Positions 43,334 to 53,999 of a DNA stretch of 64,000 bases are shown one piece after another. Location: NCBI RefSeq assembly GCF_005144965.1, contig NZ_CP039704.1, positions 1,178,001 to 1,242,000 of the forward strand, in the 5' to 3' direction. The notes beneath the pieces were generated by a model. It worked only from the letters and a program-made list of their open reading frames with translations. It was not told where the DNA came from and ran no database searches. A program made the position numbers and the translations under genes. How positions within the stretch are numbered: position 1 is the first letter of the stretch; each line of letters begins with the position of its first letter. The DNA is from Hankyongella ginsenosidimutans. Lineage in GTDB: Bacteria; Pseudomonadota; Alphaproteobacteria; Sphingomonadales; Sphingomonadaceae.

Positions 43334-44288
43334 CTATTTGGCGAGCTCGATCAGCGCCATGGAAACCCAGCCTTTGTTGCCAAGCTCGTCCTCGACCTCC
43401 CAGAACTGGTCGGTCTTGTTGCCCGTCGGGTACAGCAGTTGACCGACATCCAGCGCCACGATCACTTTACTCTTGATGGACGAATCGGCGTAGAGCTTGC
43501 CCGGCTTCTTGAGCGAAACCGCCTGCTGGACATTCGCCGCCGATGCGCTGTCCGGCAAGCCGCCCAGTTCACCGACCATCTTCGTGTAGGCGTCGAGGTA
43601 GGCGAGCGCCACGACCTGGCCGATTTCCGTATTGGCATAGCCGCTGGCGCCGCCAGCACCAGGAAACCGCCGGCGAACAGGCCGCCGCCAGCGCCCCAGC
43701 CGAGATCGCGCTTCTCCGCCCGGCCTTCCGTGGCCGCCACTTCCTCCGAGGATCGAGTGTCGGTTACGTACAGAATGACGTTGGCCGAGCGCTTCTTGAG
43801 ACTGATCCCACCCAGGATCGCGCCAGCGGCACCGCCGAACAAGCCGCCGATGATCCCACCGACATTGGTGCCACCCTTGTTGCTGTTGCGAGTGACGATG
43901 TCTGGAACGATGATGTAGTCGGCGGTCTTGATCTGACCCTTGCCGACGTTGGAGCCGCCACGCAGCTGGCCCGAGGATGCTAGGTCGCGTTCCTGCATCG
44001 CGGCATCGAAGCCGCGACCACGGTTGACCAGCGTGAAACAGCCGGATTGACGGATGAAAATGCGGATCAAGGCTTCCGGCGAGCCAAGGCCGCCCTCGAT
44101 CTCGCGCCACCACTGGTTCTCTGGTTCGACGATCGACGCCGTGCCGATCTTCTTGCTGCAACGCGGGATATCCGCCGTCTTCTCGTCGCGCTTTTCCTCC
44201 GCGCTCTTTGCCAGCACCGGATTGACGGCTTGCAGCGCCATGGCGGCACTGGCGGCAAACAGGCTCAATTTTTCAGAAATGGTGTCAC
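43334..44288 (-). CDS. CsgG/LpoB-like secreted protein with C-terminal SH3-like domain (two frameshifts)
   Basis: With one A restored near 44272, a GTG start (GGGAG upstream) gives the signal peptide MTPFLKKLSLFAASAAMALQ. The CsgG-like core has IPRCSKKIGTASIVEPENQW, GLGSPEALIRIFIRQSGCFT, DRSS-type TDTRSSEEVAATEG and, after a break near 43655, GGASGYANTEIGQVVALAYL. The C-terminus (KPGKLYADSSIKSKV, FWEVEDELGNKGWVSM) is an SH3-like fold. A glycine-rich loop GGIIGGLFGGAAGAILGGIS lies between. Likely periplasmic or outer-membrane associated. Confidence 0.75.
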
Positions 44289-44387
44289 GTAAGCTCCCTA
44301 CTGCTGTTTTGCCGTACGTGAACGGCAATTCGCACCCGATACTATAGATCGGGCCAACCGGCCACACGAGTGCGCGAAAAATGCCGC

Positions 44388-45136
44388 CTATTTCCCGCGC
44401 GGCAAGGCTCCCAGTTCGTTGACCATTTGGGTAAACGCACGGAGATAAGCTAACGCAAGCACTTTGCCTGGCTTCGTCTTCGCATAACCGCTTGCGCCAC
44501 CTGCAACGAGAACCCCGCTTGTGAACAGGTCGCCGCTCTCCGCTCCTGTGAGGTCGCTTTTCAGCGCATGGCCCTCAATCGCAGCAATCTCTTCTGACGT
44601 CTGTGCATCCTTGAGATAGAGAATGATATTCCGTGAAGATTTCTTGTTGTTAAAGCTACTCCCCACCAGGCCAACTGCGCCGAAAAGCAATGTACGGGTA
44701 AGGATTTTACTCACGCCGTTCCCACCGCTATCCCCACCGCTGCCCCATTGTTACCAACAATATCTGGAATAATAAAGTACTCTGCTGGTTTATCTTGAAC
44801 ATCAATATGTTCGGTACCATCGTTCTGTAATGTCGAGGAAGGCTGTACGGCATTGGGCGCAAGATTCGTGCTAACTAGTGTGAAACATTCGGACTGCAGT
44901 ATAAAGATACGGATCAACGCCTCTGGAGATCCTAGGCCTGCCGCCATCGTGCTCCACCACTTGTTCTCGGGCTCTACGATCGAGACCGTCCCAATTTTCT
45001 TGCTGCACCGTGGAATTGTGGCTGGCTTTTCACTCAACCCATTCTCCGTACTCTGCGCATAGACGGGATGAGCGATTTGCATCATCATGGCGATACCGCC
45101 GGTGATAAGGCCCACTGTATTTATAAATTTCAGCAT
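44388..45136 (-). CDS. CsgG/LpoB-like tandem paralogue without SH3 domain (one frameshift)
   Basis: Aligns along its length with the preceding gene: IPRCSKKIGTVSIVEPENKW, GLGSPEALIRIFILQSECFT, FIIPDIV, ILYLKDAQTSEEIAAIEG, GGASGYAKTKPGKVLALAYL. It stops right after NELGALPRGK, where its neighbour continues into the SH3-like domain. The glycine-rich loop is replaced by a short stretch. A G run near 44720 is short, producing a false stop. The DNA is noticeably AT-richer than the surroundings. Signal peptide MLKFINTVGLITGGIAMMMQ. Confidence 0.7.
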
Positions 45137-45397
45137 AATGAAAACTCGACTTGGGCTTACCCACTTGTGTTGTGATTTTCTAGCGTCAGTCCGTATCAAC
45201 TAGAGTCGGCATCGCGAAGCTGGCGCGCAGTCGTGGCGATGACGGCTGCGTCTCAACCCCAACAGGGTAGACTCTAGAAAGTCGCAATTCGCTCTGCATC
45301 TTCCAATGAAGAGAGCTTCGACGCAACGATACATGATTAATTTTTGTGGCTCCGGGAAGTTTGTTTCTCGCTTGTTACAAAAGCGTACCTCTTCAGC

Positions 45398-46318
<921 letters not shown>

Positions 46319-46329
46319 CGGAAGAGTCC

Positions 46330-47603
46330 TCATGCCTTGTGTGGTGAATGGGCGCAGCCTGCGCTATGCGGGGGCGAGTCAAGCCGGTCCGTGCGCCGCA
46401 GTTCCGGGAAGCGCCAGGCCCAAAGCGCCGTGATCGAGACCGCGCCAACCCCGCCGAACACCACAGCGCCGACCGCGCCAAGAAACCGCGCCGCAACGCC
46501 CGATTCGAACTCGCCGAGTTCGTTGGACGCGGAAATACACAGCGTGCTGACCGACGCCACCCGGCCGCGCATCGTATCGGGCACGAAAATCTGCACAATC
46601 GACTGACGAACATACACGCTGACCATATCGACCGCGCCAAGCATGGCCAACAGCCCGAGCGACACGCCAAAGTTCGTGGACAAGCCGAACAGCGCGGTCA
46701 GCATTCCGAATGCGGCCACGCTCCAGAACATGACGAGGCCCATATGCCGGCGCAGCGGCCGAACCGCCAGCAGCATGGCGATCACCACCGCACCCGCCGC
46801 CGGGGCCGCGCGCAGGTGACCAAGGCCCTCCGGCCCGACATGCAGCACGTCGCGGGCGAACACCGGCAGCAGCGCCGTCGCACCGCCCAGCAGCACCGCG
46901 AACAGATCGAGCGTCACCGCCCCGAAGACGACCCGGTTGGTACGCACATAGGCCAGGCCTTCCTTGACCGATTGCCAGGGCGAAAGCGCCGAGACCGGGG
47001 CCGCGGAACCGGGCGGATCAGGAAGGCGAAGCCGAGCGACAGCACGAGCAACCCCAGGCAGGCGGCATAGGCAGCGGACGGCCCGGCGACATAGATATAG
47101 CCGCCCAGCGCCGGCCCGCCGACGCTCGCCCCTGCCAGGCCAGCGAGCTGAGCGCGATCGCCGAGGGCAGCACCTCCTTGCTGACCAGATTGAGCCAGCG
47201 CCTGAAACGCGGGCCGCCAGCGCGCGGGCGACACCGAGCATCGCAGCGACCACGAACACCACCGGCAAGCTGACCGAGGCGCTGAGCGATTCGACCAGCA
47301 GCAGGGCCACGCCCGTAATCTCCAACGCAATCGCGGCGCGGCCGATCCAGCGGCGATCCAGCCGGTCCGCCGCATAGCCGGCGATCAGGGTCAGCAAAAC
47401 AGCGGCAGAAACTGCGCAAGGCCGATCATGCCGAGCAGGAAAGCCGACTCCTCGACCGAACGGGTCTGGCGCGCCACATCGTAGACCTGCCAGCCGATCG
47501 CAACGCTCAGCATCTGGATCGCGAGCGTATTGCACAGCCGCATGAACCAGTAGAAACGAAAGTCGCGAAATGCGAAGGCGGACGTATTTGCCAAACTTTT
47601 CAT
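46330..47603 (-). CDS. MFS exporter, EntS-like (frameshifts)
   Basis: Twelve-helix major facilitator of the enterobactin-exporter type. N-terminus [20 protein letters not shown] then [20 protein letters not shown], motif A-like [16 protein letters not shown], then [20 protein letters not shown] and [20 protein letters not shown] with [20 protein letters not shown]. At least three breaks (near 47398, 47195 and 47000). The cargo is unknown. The gene lies upstream of cysK on the same strand. Confidence 0.8.
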
Positions 47604-47780
47604 GAACGCATGCTATGCCGGGACATCGGCGAGCGGGCAAGAAGACCCTCACGCCGCAACACCTCGCGTCCCGAACCTGATATCCGTTGTGTCCAATGTC
47701 ACGCCCGGTTGGATTTCAGGTTCGCGACACGAGCAAGCCATTGTTACGCGTGTCGTTAAGAGAATCGAGCGGAGCCTGTA

Positions 47781-48667
47781 ATGACCAACCCGGATGGGAC
47801 CGAACGAATCTTCCCGACGGCCGAGCAGGATGCCGCCTTCTCCTGCCATGTGACCCCTCGCCGCAAACGCTGCACCCGCACTACCGCCTGGCCTTTACGG
47901 ACGCCGATTTCATGCTGCGGGACGAGCTTCGGCCCGTGCGCCTGCAACTGGAGCTGCTGAAGCCGGAGATCGTGCTGCAGGAGTATCACATCGCCTCGAC
48001 CATCGTGTTCTACGGCTCTGCCCGCATCCCCGAACCAGGCACCGCATATGCCCGCGCGGCCACCGCGCACTCCGAGCGGGAGCACGCCGTCGCAGCGCGC
48101 CTTGCGGAAAAGTCGCACTATTATGTCGAGGCGCGCAGACTCGCCGAGCGGATTTCAAGCATCGTGCAGCCGGTCCCGGACGAGCGGAATTTCGTCGTGA
48201 CCTCGGGCGGTGGTCCCTCGATCATGGAAGCCGCCAACCGTGGCGCCGCTGACGCCGGAGCCCCGAGCATCGGTCTGAACATCGTTCTGGAGCACGAGCA
48301 GGCGCCGAATATGTTCGTGACGCCGGGGCTGAGCTTCCAGTTCCACTATTTCGCCATCCGCAAGATGCATTTCCTCATGCGCGCGCGGGCTCTGTGCGTG
48401 TTCCCCGGCGGCTTCGGCACCCTGGACGAACTGTTCGAAGTGCTCACCCTGATCCAGACCCGCAAGATCAAGCCGGTGCCGGTGCTGCTGTTCGGCGAGG
48501 CATTCTGGCGCCGCATCGTGAACTTCGAGGCGCTGGCGGAAGAAGGCGTGATCGCGTTCGATGACCTCTCGCTGTTCCGGTTCGTCGAGACCGCCGACGA
48601 AGCATGGGCATACCTTGCGCAGGAGCTGGATCTGCGCCTGCCTGTACCTCAGGACCAGCCCGTCTGA
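47781..48667 (+). CDS. LOG-family (TIGR00730-like) nucleotide-processing protein (one frameshift)
   Basis: Rossmann-like protein with the family motifs SGGGPSIMEAANRGAADAG and FPGGFGTLDELFEVLTLIQ. LOG enzymes release cytokinin bases from nucleoside monophosphates; many bacterial members are general nucleotide hydrolases. A missing C near 47848 separates MTNPDGTERIFPTAEQDAAF from PSPQTLHPHYRLAFTDADF. The ATG has GGAG six bases upstream. Its 3' end overlaps the convergent antiporter gene by 19 bp. Confidence 0.85.
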
Positions 48668-50552
48668 TCAAAACCGTCATCCTCGACCGGCTCGCGGGTC
48701 GCCTTGGCCGGCTTGCGGCGCGCCGGCTGCGCGATCGGTCGAACGGTCGGCGCTGTGTCGTCGGCATCGTCGGTCGGACCGATGTCGAAGACCGTGCTGG
48801 TCAGCGGATTGTCGGGCCGGAAGATCAGATCCCGGCCCCGGAACATGTCCCCGCTCTCCGCCTGCATGGTCAGGCGGGTTTCGTCCAGGTGCGGAATTCC
48901 GTCTCGATCGTCTCGATGGTCGAGGCGTCGAGGCCAATCCGCTTCAGGGCCTCCCGCCCCATCGCAACCGCGGATTCGAAAACCTCCCGGATCAGGAAAT
49001 CGGCATCCGACTTCAGCAGTTCCATCAACTCGATGCGATCAGAGACGCGCACCAGCACCTGCAGGGACGGGAACTCCCGCTTGATCCGCTGGATTTGATC
49101 CGCCGTCATGCGGTCCTTGGAGCCGCACAGGATGAGCATCTGCGCTGACTCGGCGCCTGCCGCCCGCAGCACGTCGACGCGCCAGCCGTTGCCGAAATAG
49201 ACCGTCTGGCCGAACTGCCGGGTTAGGCGGATGCGCGCGGGGTCGCTGTCGATCAACGTAACCTCCAGGCCGCGCGCCAGCAGCATCTGCGCCACGACCT
49301 GACCGAAGCGGCCATAGCCTGCCAAAATGATGCGGCCCTTGCGGGTGCGATCTGCAAGCGCCGGACCATCGTCCATGCCGTCCTCCGGCGCACGTCGCCC
49401 CAGATACTGGACAGCGCGCGACAGCAACGGCGTCAGCAGCATCGACAGCGTGATGCACGCTCCGAGCATGCTGGCTTCGTCCGGCTTCAAAGCCCGGCCC
49501 CTGCGCCGCCGCGAACAGGACAAAGCCGAATTCGCCCGACTGCGCCAGCGATGCGGCGATCTCGCGCGCATCCGTAAGCTTCGAGCCGGTGACCCGCGTC
49601 AGCACGTACAGCACGAGAATCTTCGCGAACAACAGCGCCAGCGTGAACCCGACGATCAGCGTCGGCTGGATCAACAACACCGGCAGCTTGAGACCGGTGC
49701 CGACCGAGATGAAGAACAGGCCAAGCAGCAGACCGCGAAACGGCTCGATATCCGCCTCGAGCTGGTGCCGGAACTCGGAGTCCGCAAGCACGACACCGGC
49801 AATGAACGCCCCCAGCGCCATGGAAAGGCCGATCGAGGCCATCAGCGCCGCCGTACCGACGACAATGAACAACGCCGCCGCCGTGAGCAGTTCCCGCACG
49901 CCGCTGGCGACGATGAAATCGAACAGCCAGGGCAGGCCATAGCGCCCGACCGCCACCACCGCCACCACCGCGCCGAGGGTCACAAGACCGGTCTGCCAGC
50001 CGGCGGCGGCATCCGGGGACGGCGCACCAGCGAGAAGCGAGACCATCGCCAGCAGCGGCACCAGGGCCATATCCTGCAACAGCAGGATCGCGAACGCCCG
50101 CTCCCCGCCCGGCGTGTTCAGGGTGCCGCGCTCCTTGTAAAGCTGCAGCGCGAACGCCGTCGACGACAGCGCCAGACCAAAACCGACCACGATGGCGGCG
50201 CGCCAGCCGAGGCCGAGGATTGCGGTCGCGACCGGGACGAGCAGCAATCCAGTCAACGCCACCTGCGCCGAGCCGAGGCCGAAGATGTCCTTTCGCAAGG
50301 CCCAGAGGCGCGACGGACGCAGCTCAAGCCAATCACGAACATGACCATGACGACGCCGAGTTCGGCAAGGCCGGTGACAGCCCCGGTGTCCGCCACCATG
50401 CCGAGCACGTACGGCCCGATCAGCAGCCCGGCGGCGAGATAGCCGATGATCGCGCCGATCTTGAGGCGGGCGAACAACGGCACGCAGACGAGCGCCGCCG
50501 CCAGATAGACGACGGCCTCGAACAATGCGCTTCCGTGTGCCGTCGCCGCCAT
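48649..50552 (-). CDS. CPA2 monovalent cation:proton antiporter with TrkA-N domain (frameshifts)
   Basis: KefB/KefC-like. Membrane part: LKIGAIIGYLAAGLLIGPYV, GLALSSTAFALQLYKERGTL, GAFIAGVVLADSEFRHQLEA and FRGLLLGLFFISVGTGLKLP. The cytoplasmic Rossmann domain starts IILAGYGRFGQVVAQMLLAR. Breaks near 50320, 49508 and 48890; the last repair gives FRHLDETRLTMQAESGDM and a C-terminal tail to 48649. Probable K+/H+ exchange; gating ligand not predictable. Confidence 0.86.
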
Positions 50553-50560
50553 GTCGCCAG

Positions 50561-50881
50561 CTAGAACGGGAGTTTCATGCCCGGCGGCAAGGGCAGGCCC
50601 TGCGTGAGCTTGGCCATTTCCGACTGCGCCAGTTCCTCGCCCTTGGCGCGGGCGTCGTTGATCGCGGCGACCAGCAGATCCTCCAGCATCTCCTTGTCGT
50701 CGGGGACGATCAGGCTCGGATCGATGCCGATGCGCACGATCCTGCCCCGCGCGCTCGCCGTGACGCTGACCAGCCCGCCACCGGACTGTCCCTGCACTTC
50801 CAGGTTATCCAGCTTGCCCTGGGCTTCCGCCATCTTGGCCTGCATGCCCTGGGCCGCTTCCATGATCTTGTGGAGATTCAT
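50561..50881 (-). CDS. nucleoid-associated protein YbaB/EbfC
   Basis: 106 aa, intact: MNLHKIMEAAQGMQAKMAEA then GGGLVSVTASARGRIVRIGI. Forms DNA-binding tweezers-like dimers. The ATG overlaps the dnaX stop (ATGA), the standard dnaX-ybaB arrangement. recR, often next, is not present. Confidence 0.94.
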   Translation of the reverse strand: MNLHKIMEAAQGMQAKMAEAQGKLDNLEVQGQSGGGLVSVTASARGRIVRIGIDPSLIVPDDKEMLEDLLVAAINDARAKGEELAQSEMAKLTQGLPLPPGMKLPF

Positions 50882-52542
50882 CTTCCCTCCTTGCGATGTT
50901 CTTGAAGTTGGATCGTATCGACGGACTCCGGTGCCCGTGCCGCCACAGAGACAAGCTCGGCACCGGGGAACGCCTGCAGCGTTGCCTCGACCAGCGGATC
51001 ACGCAGCACGGTTTCGCGCAGCGCCGCGGCGGTCGCCGCCGCCTGCTCCCGCAGCGTCGGCTCGCCGCCGACCTGCGCGAGGCTCACCAGCCAGCGCCCG
51101 CCGGTCTCCGCCTCCAGCAGGCGGGCCAGGCGGGTCGGCAGGTCGCGCGGTGCGCGCTCACCAAGCCGCAGCTCGATATGCCCGGGCTGAAAGCGCACGA
51201 GGTTGACGTCGTCCCGCAGCGCCTTGGCCAGCAGCCCTTCATGTCGAGCGTCGCACAAATCGACCGCAGCGCGGAAATCCCGGACCTCTAGCTTTGCAAC
51301 CGCAGGGCGGGGCTGCGAGCACCGCGACAGGTTCGGCTGCGCGGCGGGGCAGCGGCTCGACCGTGGCGCGCGTCTCGCCGAAGTCTTGCGTCGCCAGCCG
51401 CTTGAGCAGTTCGCCGGGATCGGGAAGATCGGCGGCGTGGATCACCCGCAGCAGCGCCATCTCCGCGGCCTGCAGGGCCGATGGCGCCGACTGGATTTCG
51501 CCAAGGCCTTTCAGCAGCAGCTGCCACAGGCGGTGCACCTGCGCATGCGAGAGCTGGTTCGCCCAGCCAAGGCGGCGGGCCCGCTCATCCTCCGGCAAGG
51601 TGTCGTCCGCCGTCTGCAGCAGTTTCGCTTCCATGATGCCGTGGACCAGCGCCAGCAGGTCATTCCAGACCGCCTGCGGATCCGCGCCGGCATCGTAAAG
51701 GCCGCGCAGGCGCGCCAGAGCACCGGCGGCGTCGCCGTCTAGCGCTGCGCCGAACAGATCGAGCACAAGCGTGCGGTCCGCCAGTCCCAGCATCTCGCGG
51801 ACAAGCGCTGCCGTCACGTGGCCGCCCCCATGCGCCAGCGCCTGGTCCAGCATCGAGAGGCCGTCACGCACCGACCCTTCCGCGGCGCGGGCGATGAGGG
51901 TGATGGCTTCCGGCTCCGCGCTGGCGTCTTCCTGCGCGAGGATGCCGGTGAAGTGCTCGGCCAGCAGCGCGACGGGAATGCGCTTCAGGTCGAAGCGCTG
52001 ACACCGGGAGAGCACGGTGACCGGCAGCTTGCGCACCTCGGTGGTGGCGAAGATGAACTTCACATGCGGCGGCGGCTCTTCCAGGGTCTTCAGCAGCGCG
52101 TTGAAGGCGCTCTTCGAGAGCATGTGCACTTCGTCGATGATGTAGATCTTGTAGCGCGCCGAGACCGCTGCATAGCGCACCGCCTCGATGATCTCGCGCA
52201 CGTCGTCGACGCCGGTGCGCGAGGCCGCATCCATCTCGATCACATCCAGATGACGGGACTCGGCTATCGCCCGGCAGGGCTCACAAACCCGCATGGCGCG
52301 ATGGTCGGACCGCCGGCACCATCCGGTCCGACGCAGTTCAGAGCCTTCGCCAGCAGGCGCGCGGTCGACGTCTTGCCGACCCCGCGCACGCCGGTCAGCA
52401 GGAAGGCATGCGCCAGCCGGTCGCGGTCGATGGCGTTGGAGAGCGTGCGCACCAGCGCATCCTGCCCGATCAGTGTCGAGAAGGTGGAAGGCCGGTACTT
52501 GCGGGCCAACACGCGATAAGGCTGCGGCGCATCCATGCTCAT
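50878..52542 (-). CDS. dnaX: DNA polymerase III tau/gamma subunit (frameshifts)
   Basis: Clamp-loader ATPase. N-terminus VLARKYRPSTFSTLIGQDAL, P-loop LTGVRGVGKTSTARLLAKAL, then a break near 52270 into the zinc region CEPCRAIAESRHLDVIEMD. Walker B is YIIDEVHMLSKSAFNALLKT, sensor 1 FIFATTEVRKLPVTVLSRCQ. Domain III has AAEGSVRDGLSMLDQALAHG. A break near 51270 leads to the C-terminal tau region (FQPGHIELRLGERAPRDLP). Two adjacent ATGs are possible starts. Confidence 0.93.
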
Positions 52543-52615
52543 GGCTCGACAATGGCGACTCGCGACGCGCGCCGCAACGTCTGCCGGGAAATAGTCTGTG
52601 ATGGCGAGAGGACCG

Positions 52616-52708
52616 TGGGAGCCGGGCGCGACCCAGGACGAATTCGTTACGGCTGCTTCCTTCCGGACCTGACCGGGTTGGCGAGGTACCTGCCCGGCCC
52701 GACTCCCG
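52616..52708 (-). ncRNA. ffs: signal recognition particle RNA (4.5S)
   Basis: The minus strand carries GGTCAGGTCCGGAAGGAAGC then AGCC, the universal SRP domain IV loop that binds Ffh. The ends pair as GGGAGTCGGGC with GCGCCCGGCTCCC, closing a rod of about 93 nt. It sits 74 bp upstream of dnaX on the same strand, the usual alphaproteobacterial neighbourhood. Exact ends are estimated from the terminal helix. Confidence 0.9.
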
Positions 52709-52793
52709 CACATTTCCTTTCACATGCGCGGCCAAAACGCAAGACGCCCCGCTGCCGCGTGACTTTGCGGCGGCGCTATGCCACGACGGACGC

Positions 52794-53650
52794 ATGATCG
52801 GCTTCACCGGGAATACGCTCAATCGCGGCGAGGCGCTGCGGCGCGACGAGGCTGCACTCGCCGCCCTGGCGCAGCATGCCGCGAGCCGATTGCTGCCGTT
52901 CGTAGAGCTTGATCCGCTGGTGCATGACAACGAGCTGGGCTGGGTTCCGCTTCTCGAGCGCCGGTTCAGGAAGGTGTCGTGTTTCTGGGACTCGACGCCG
53001 ATGGTGTCGCCCATTTCACAGCCATGGTCGCCGCCGACAGCGGCCTGCCCGGCAGCGCCGTGAACGCGCGCGCCGCAGCGCAGATGTTCGGAGACAATCG
53101 GGCGGCGATCATCGCCCACGCCCGCGCCTTGCTCGGCTGGCATGCGCACAATCGCTTCTGCGCCCGTTGCGGCGCGCCCAGCCAACCGATGCGCGGCGGT
53201 GCCATGCGGACGTGCAGCAACCCGGACTGTGCGACACAGCATTTCCCGCGCGTCGATCCGGTCGTCATCATGCTGGCGGTCGATGGTGATCGCTGCCTCC
53301 TGGGGCGGCAGGCGCAGTTCCCGCCCGCCATGTATTCCGCACTGGCCGGCTTCGTCGAACCTGGCGAGAGCATCGAGGAGGCTGTCGCCCGCGAGGTCGC
53401 CGAGGAAGCCGGTATCGGCGTCGCCAATGTGCGCTACGTCGCCTCGCAGCCGTGGCCGTTCGCCTCGTCGCTGATGATCGGCTGCATCGCGGACGCAACG
53501 ACGACCGACGTGCGGATCGACCCGGATGAGCTGGAGGATGCCCGCTGGTTCAGCCGCGCCGAGGTTCGCGATGCCCTGCGCAAGGAAGGGCCGCTCAAGG
53601 TCCCGCCATCGATTGCGCTGGCCAACACCCTGCTGAGGCACTGGGCCTAG
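52794..53650 (+). CDS. nudC: NADH pyrophosphatase NudC (one frameshift)
   Basis: Nudix hydrolase acting on NAD(H) and NAD-capped RNA. Zinc-ribbon cysteines are in NRFCARCGAPSQP and MRTCSNPDCATQHFPRVDP. The Nudix box is GFVEPGESIEEAVAREVAEE plus AGI, followed by VASQPWPFASSLMIGC, the NudC-specific SQPWPFPxS-type array. A frame change near 52975 separates the N-terminal domain. Its stop TAG lies in the left CTAG of repeat A2. Confidence 0.92.
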
Positions 53651-53773
53651 CGCCTGATCGGTTGAGGTTGAAGCATATGTGCTTCAACCGAGGGCGTGAA
53701 TCAGGCTCTTATCAACAATTTAGACCATGATTCACGTTTCAGATTGATTCAATCTGAAACGATCAAGGTCTAG
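53647..53773. repeat. 127-bp CTAG-bounded repeat, copy A2
   Basis: Differs from A1 (1782-1908) by a single base at position 5 of the unit, despite lying about 52 kb away. Both termini are CTAG. It directly abuts the long repeat L, so two families are joined head to tail here. Confidence 0.92.
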
Positions 53774-53774
53774 G

Positions 53775-53935
53775 CTGTATCGACATTCCGATCTTCACGG
53801 AGCAGGCTGTAAAGTCCGCTCGTGGTGAGCTTGGACAGAACCACGAGCCGCTCAGCCCTTCTGTCCGAGCTCAGGGTGAGCGGCGCGTGTGCAACCGCGC
53901 GATGGCGTGTGGGTCAACCTAAAGTCATCAGGCTC
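53775..53935. repeat. long repeat L, inverted copy containing double hairpin S4
   Basis: The reverse complement matches 17541-17695 block by block. The double hairpin (53816-53883) has GGACAGAA and TTCTGTCC where the other copies have GGACGAA and TTCGTCC: matching extra bases on both arms keep the stem paired. With A2 it fills most of the gap between nudC and the Tat-signal protein gene. Confidence 0.85.
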
Positions 53936-53936
53936 T

Positions 53937-53971
53937 AAAAGGCGCGCCGCCCTCCCGGTGGAAGGCGGCGC
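53937..53971 (-). terminator. Rho-independent terminator for the Tat-signal protein gene
   Basis: Read on the minus strand: GCGCCGCC, a 12-nt loop, GGCGGCGC, then a short spacer and TTTT. It is about 30 nt past the stop codon at 54000. Confidence 0.7.
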
Positions 53972-53999
53972 TGGTGCGAGAAACCGGTTGCGCCCCGAC

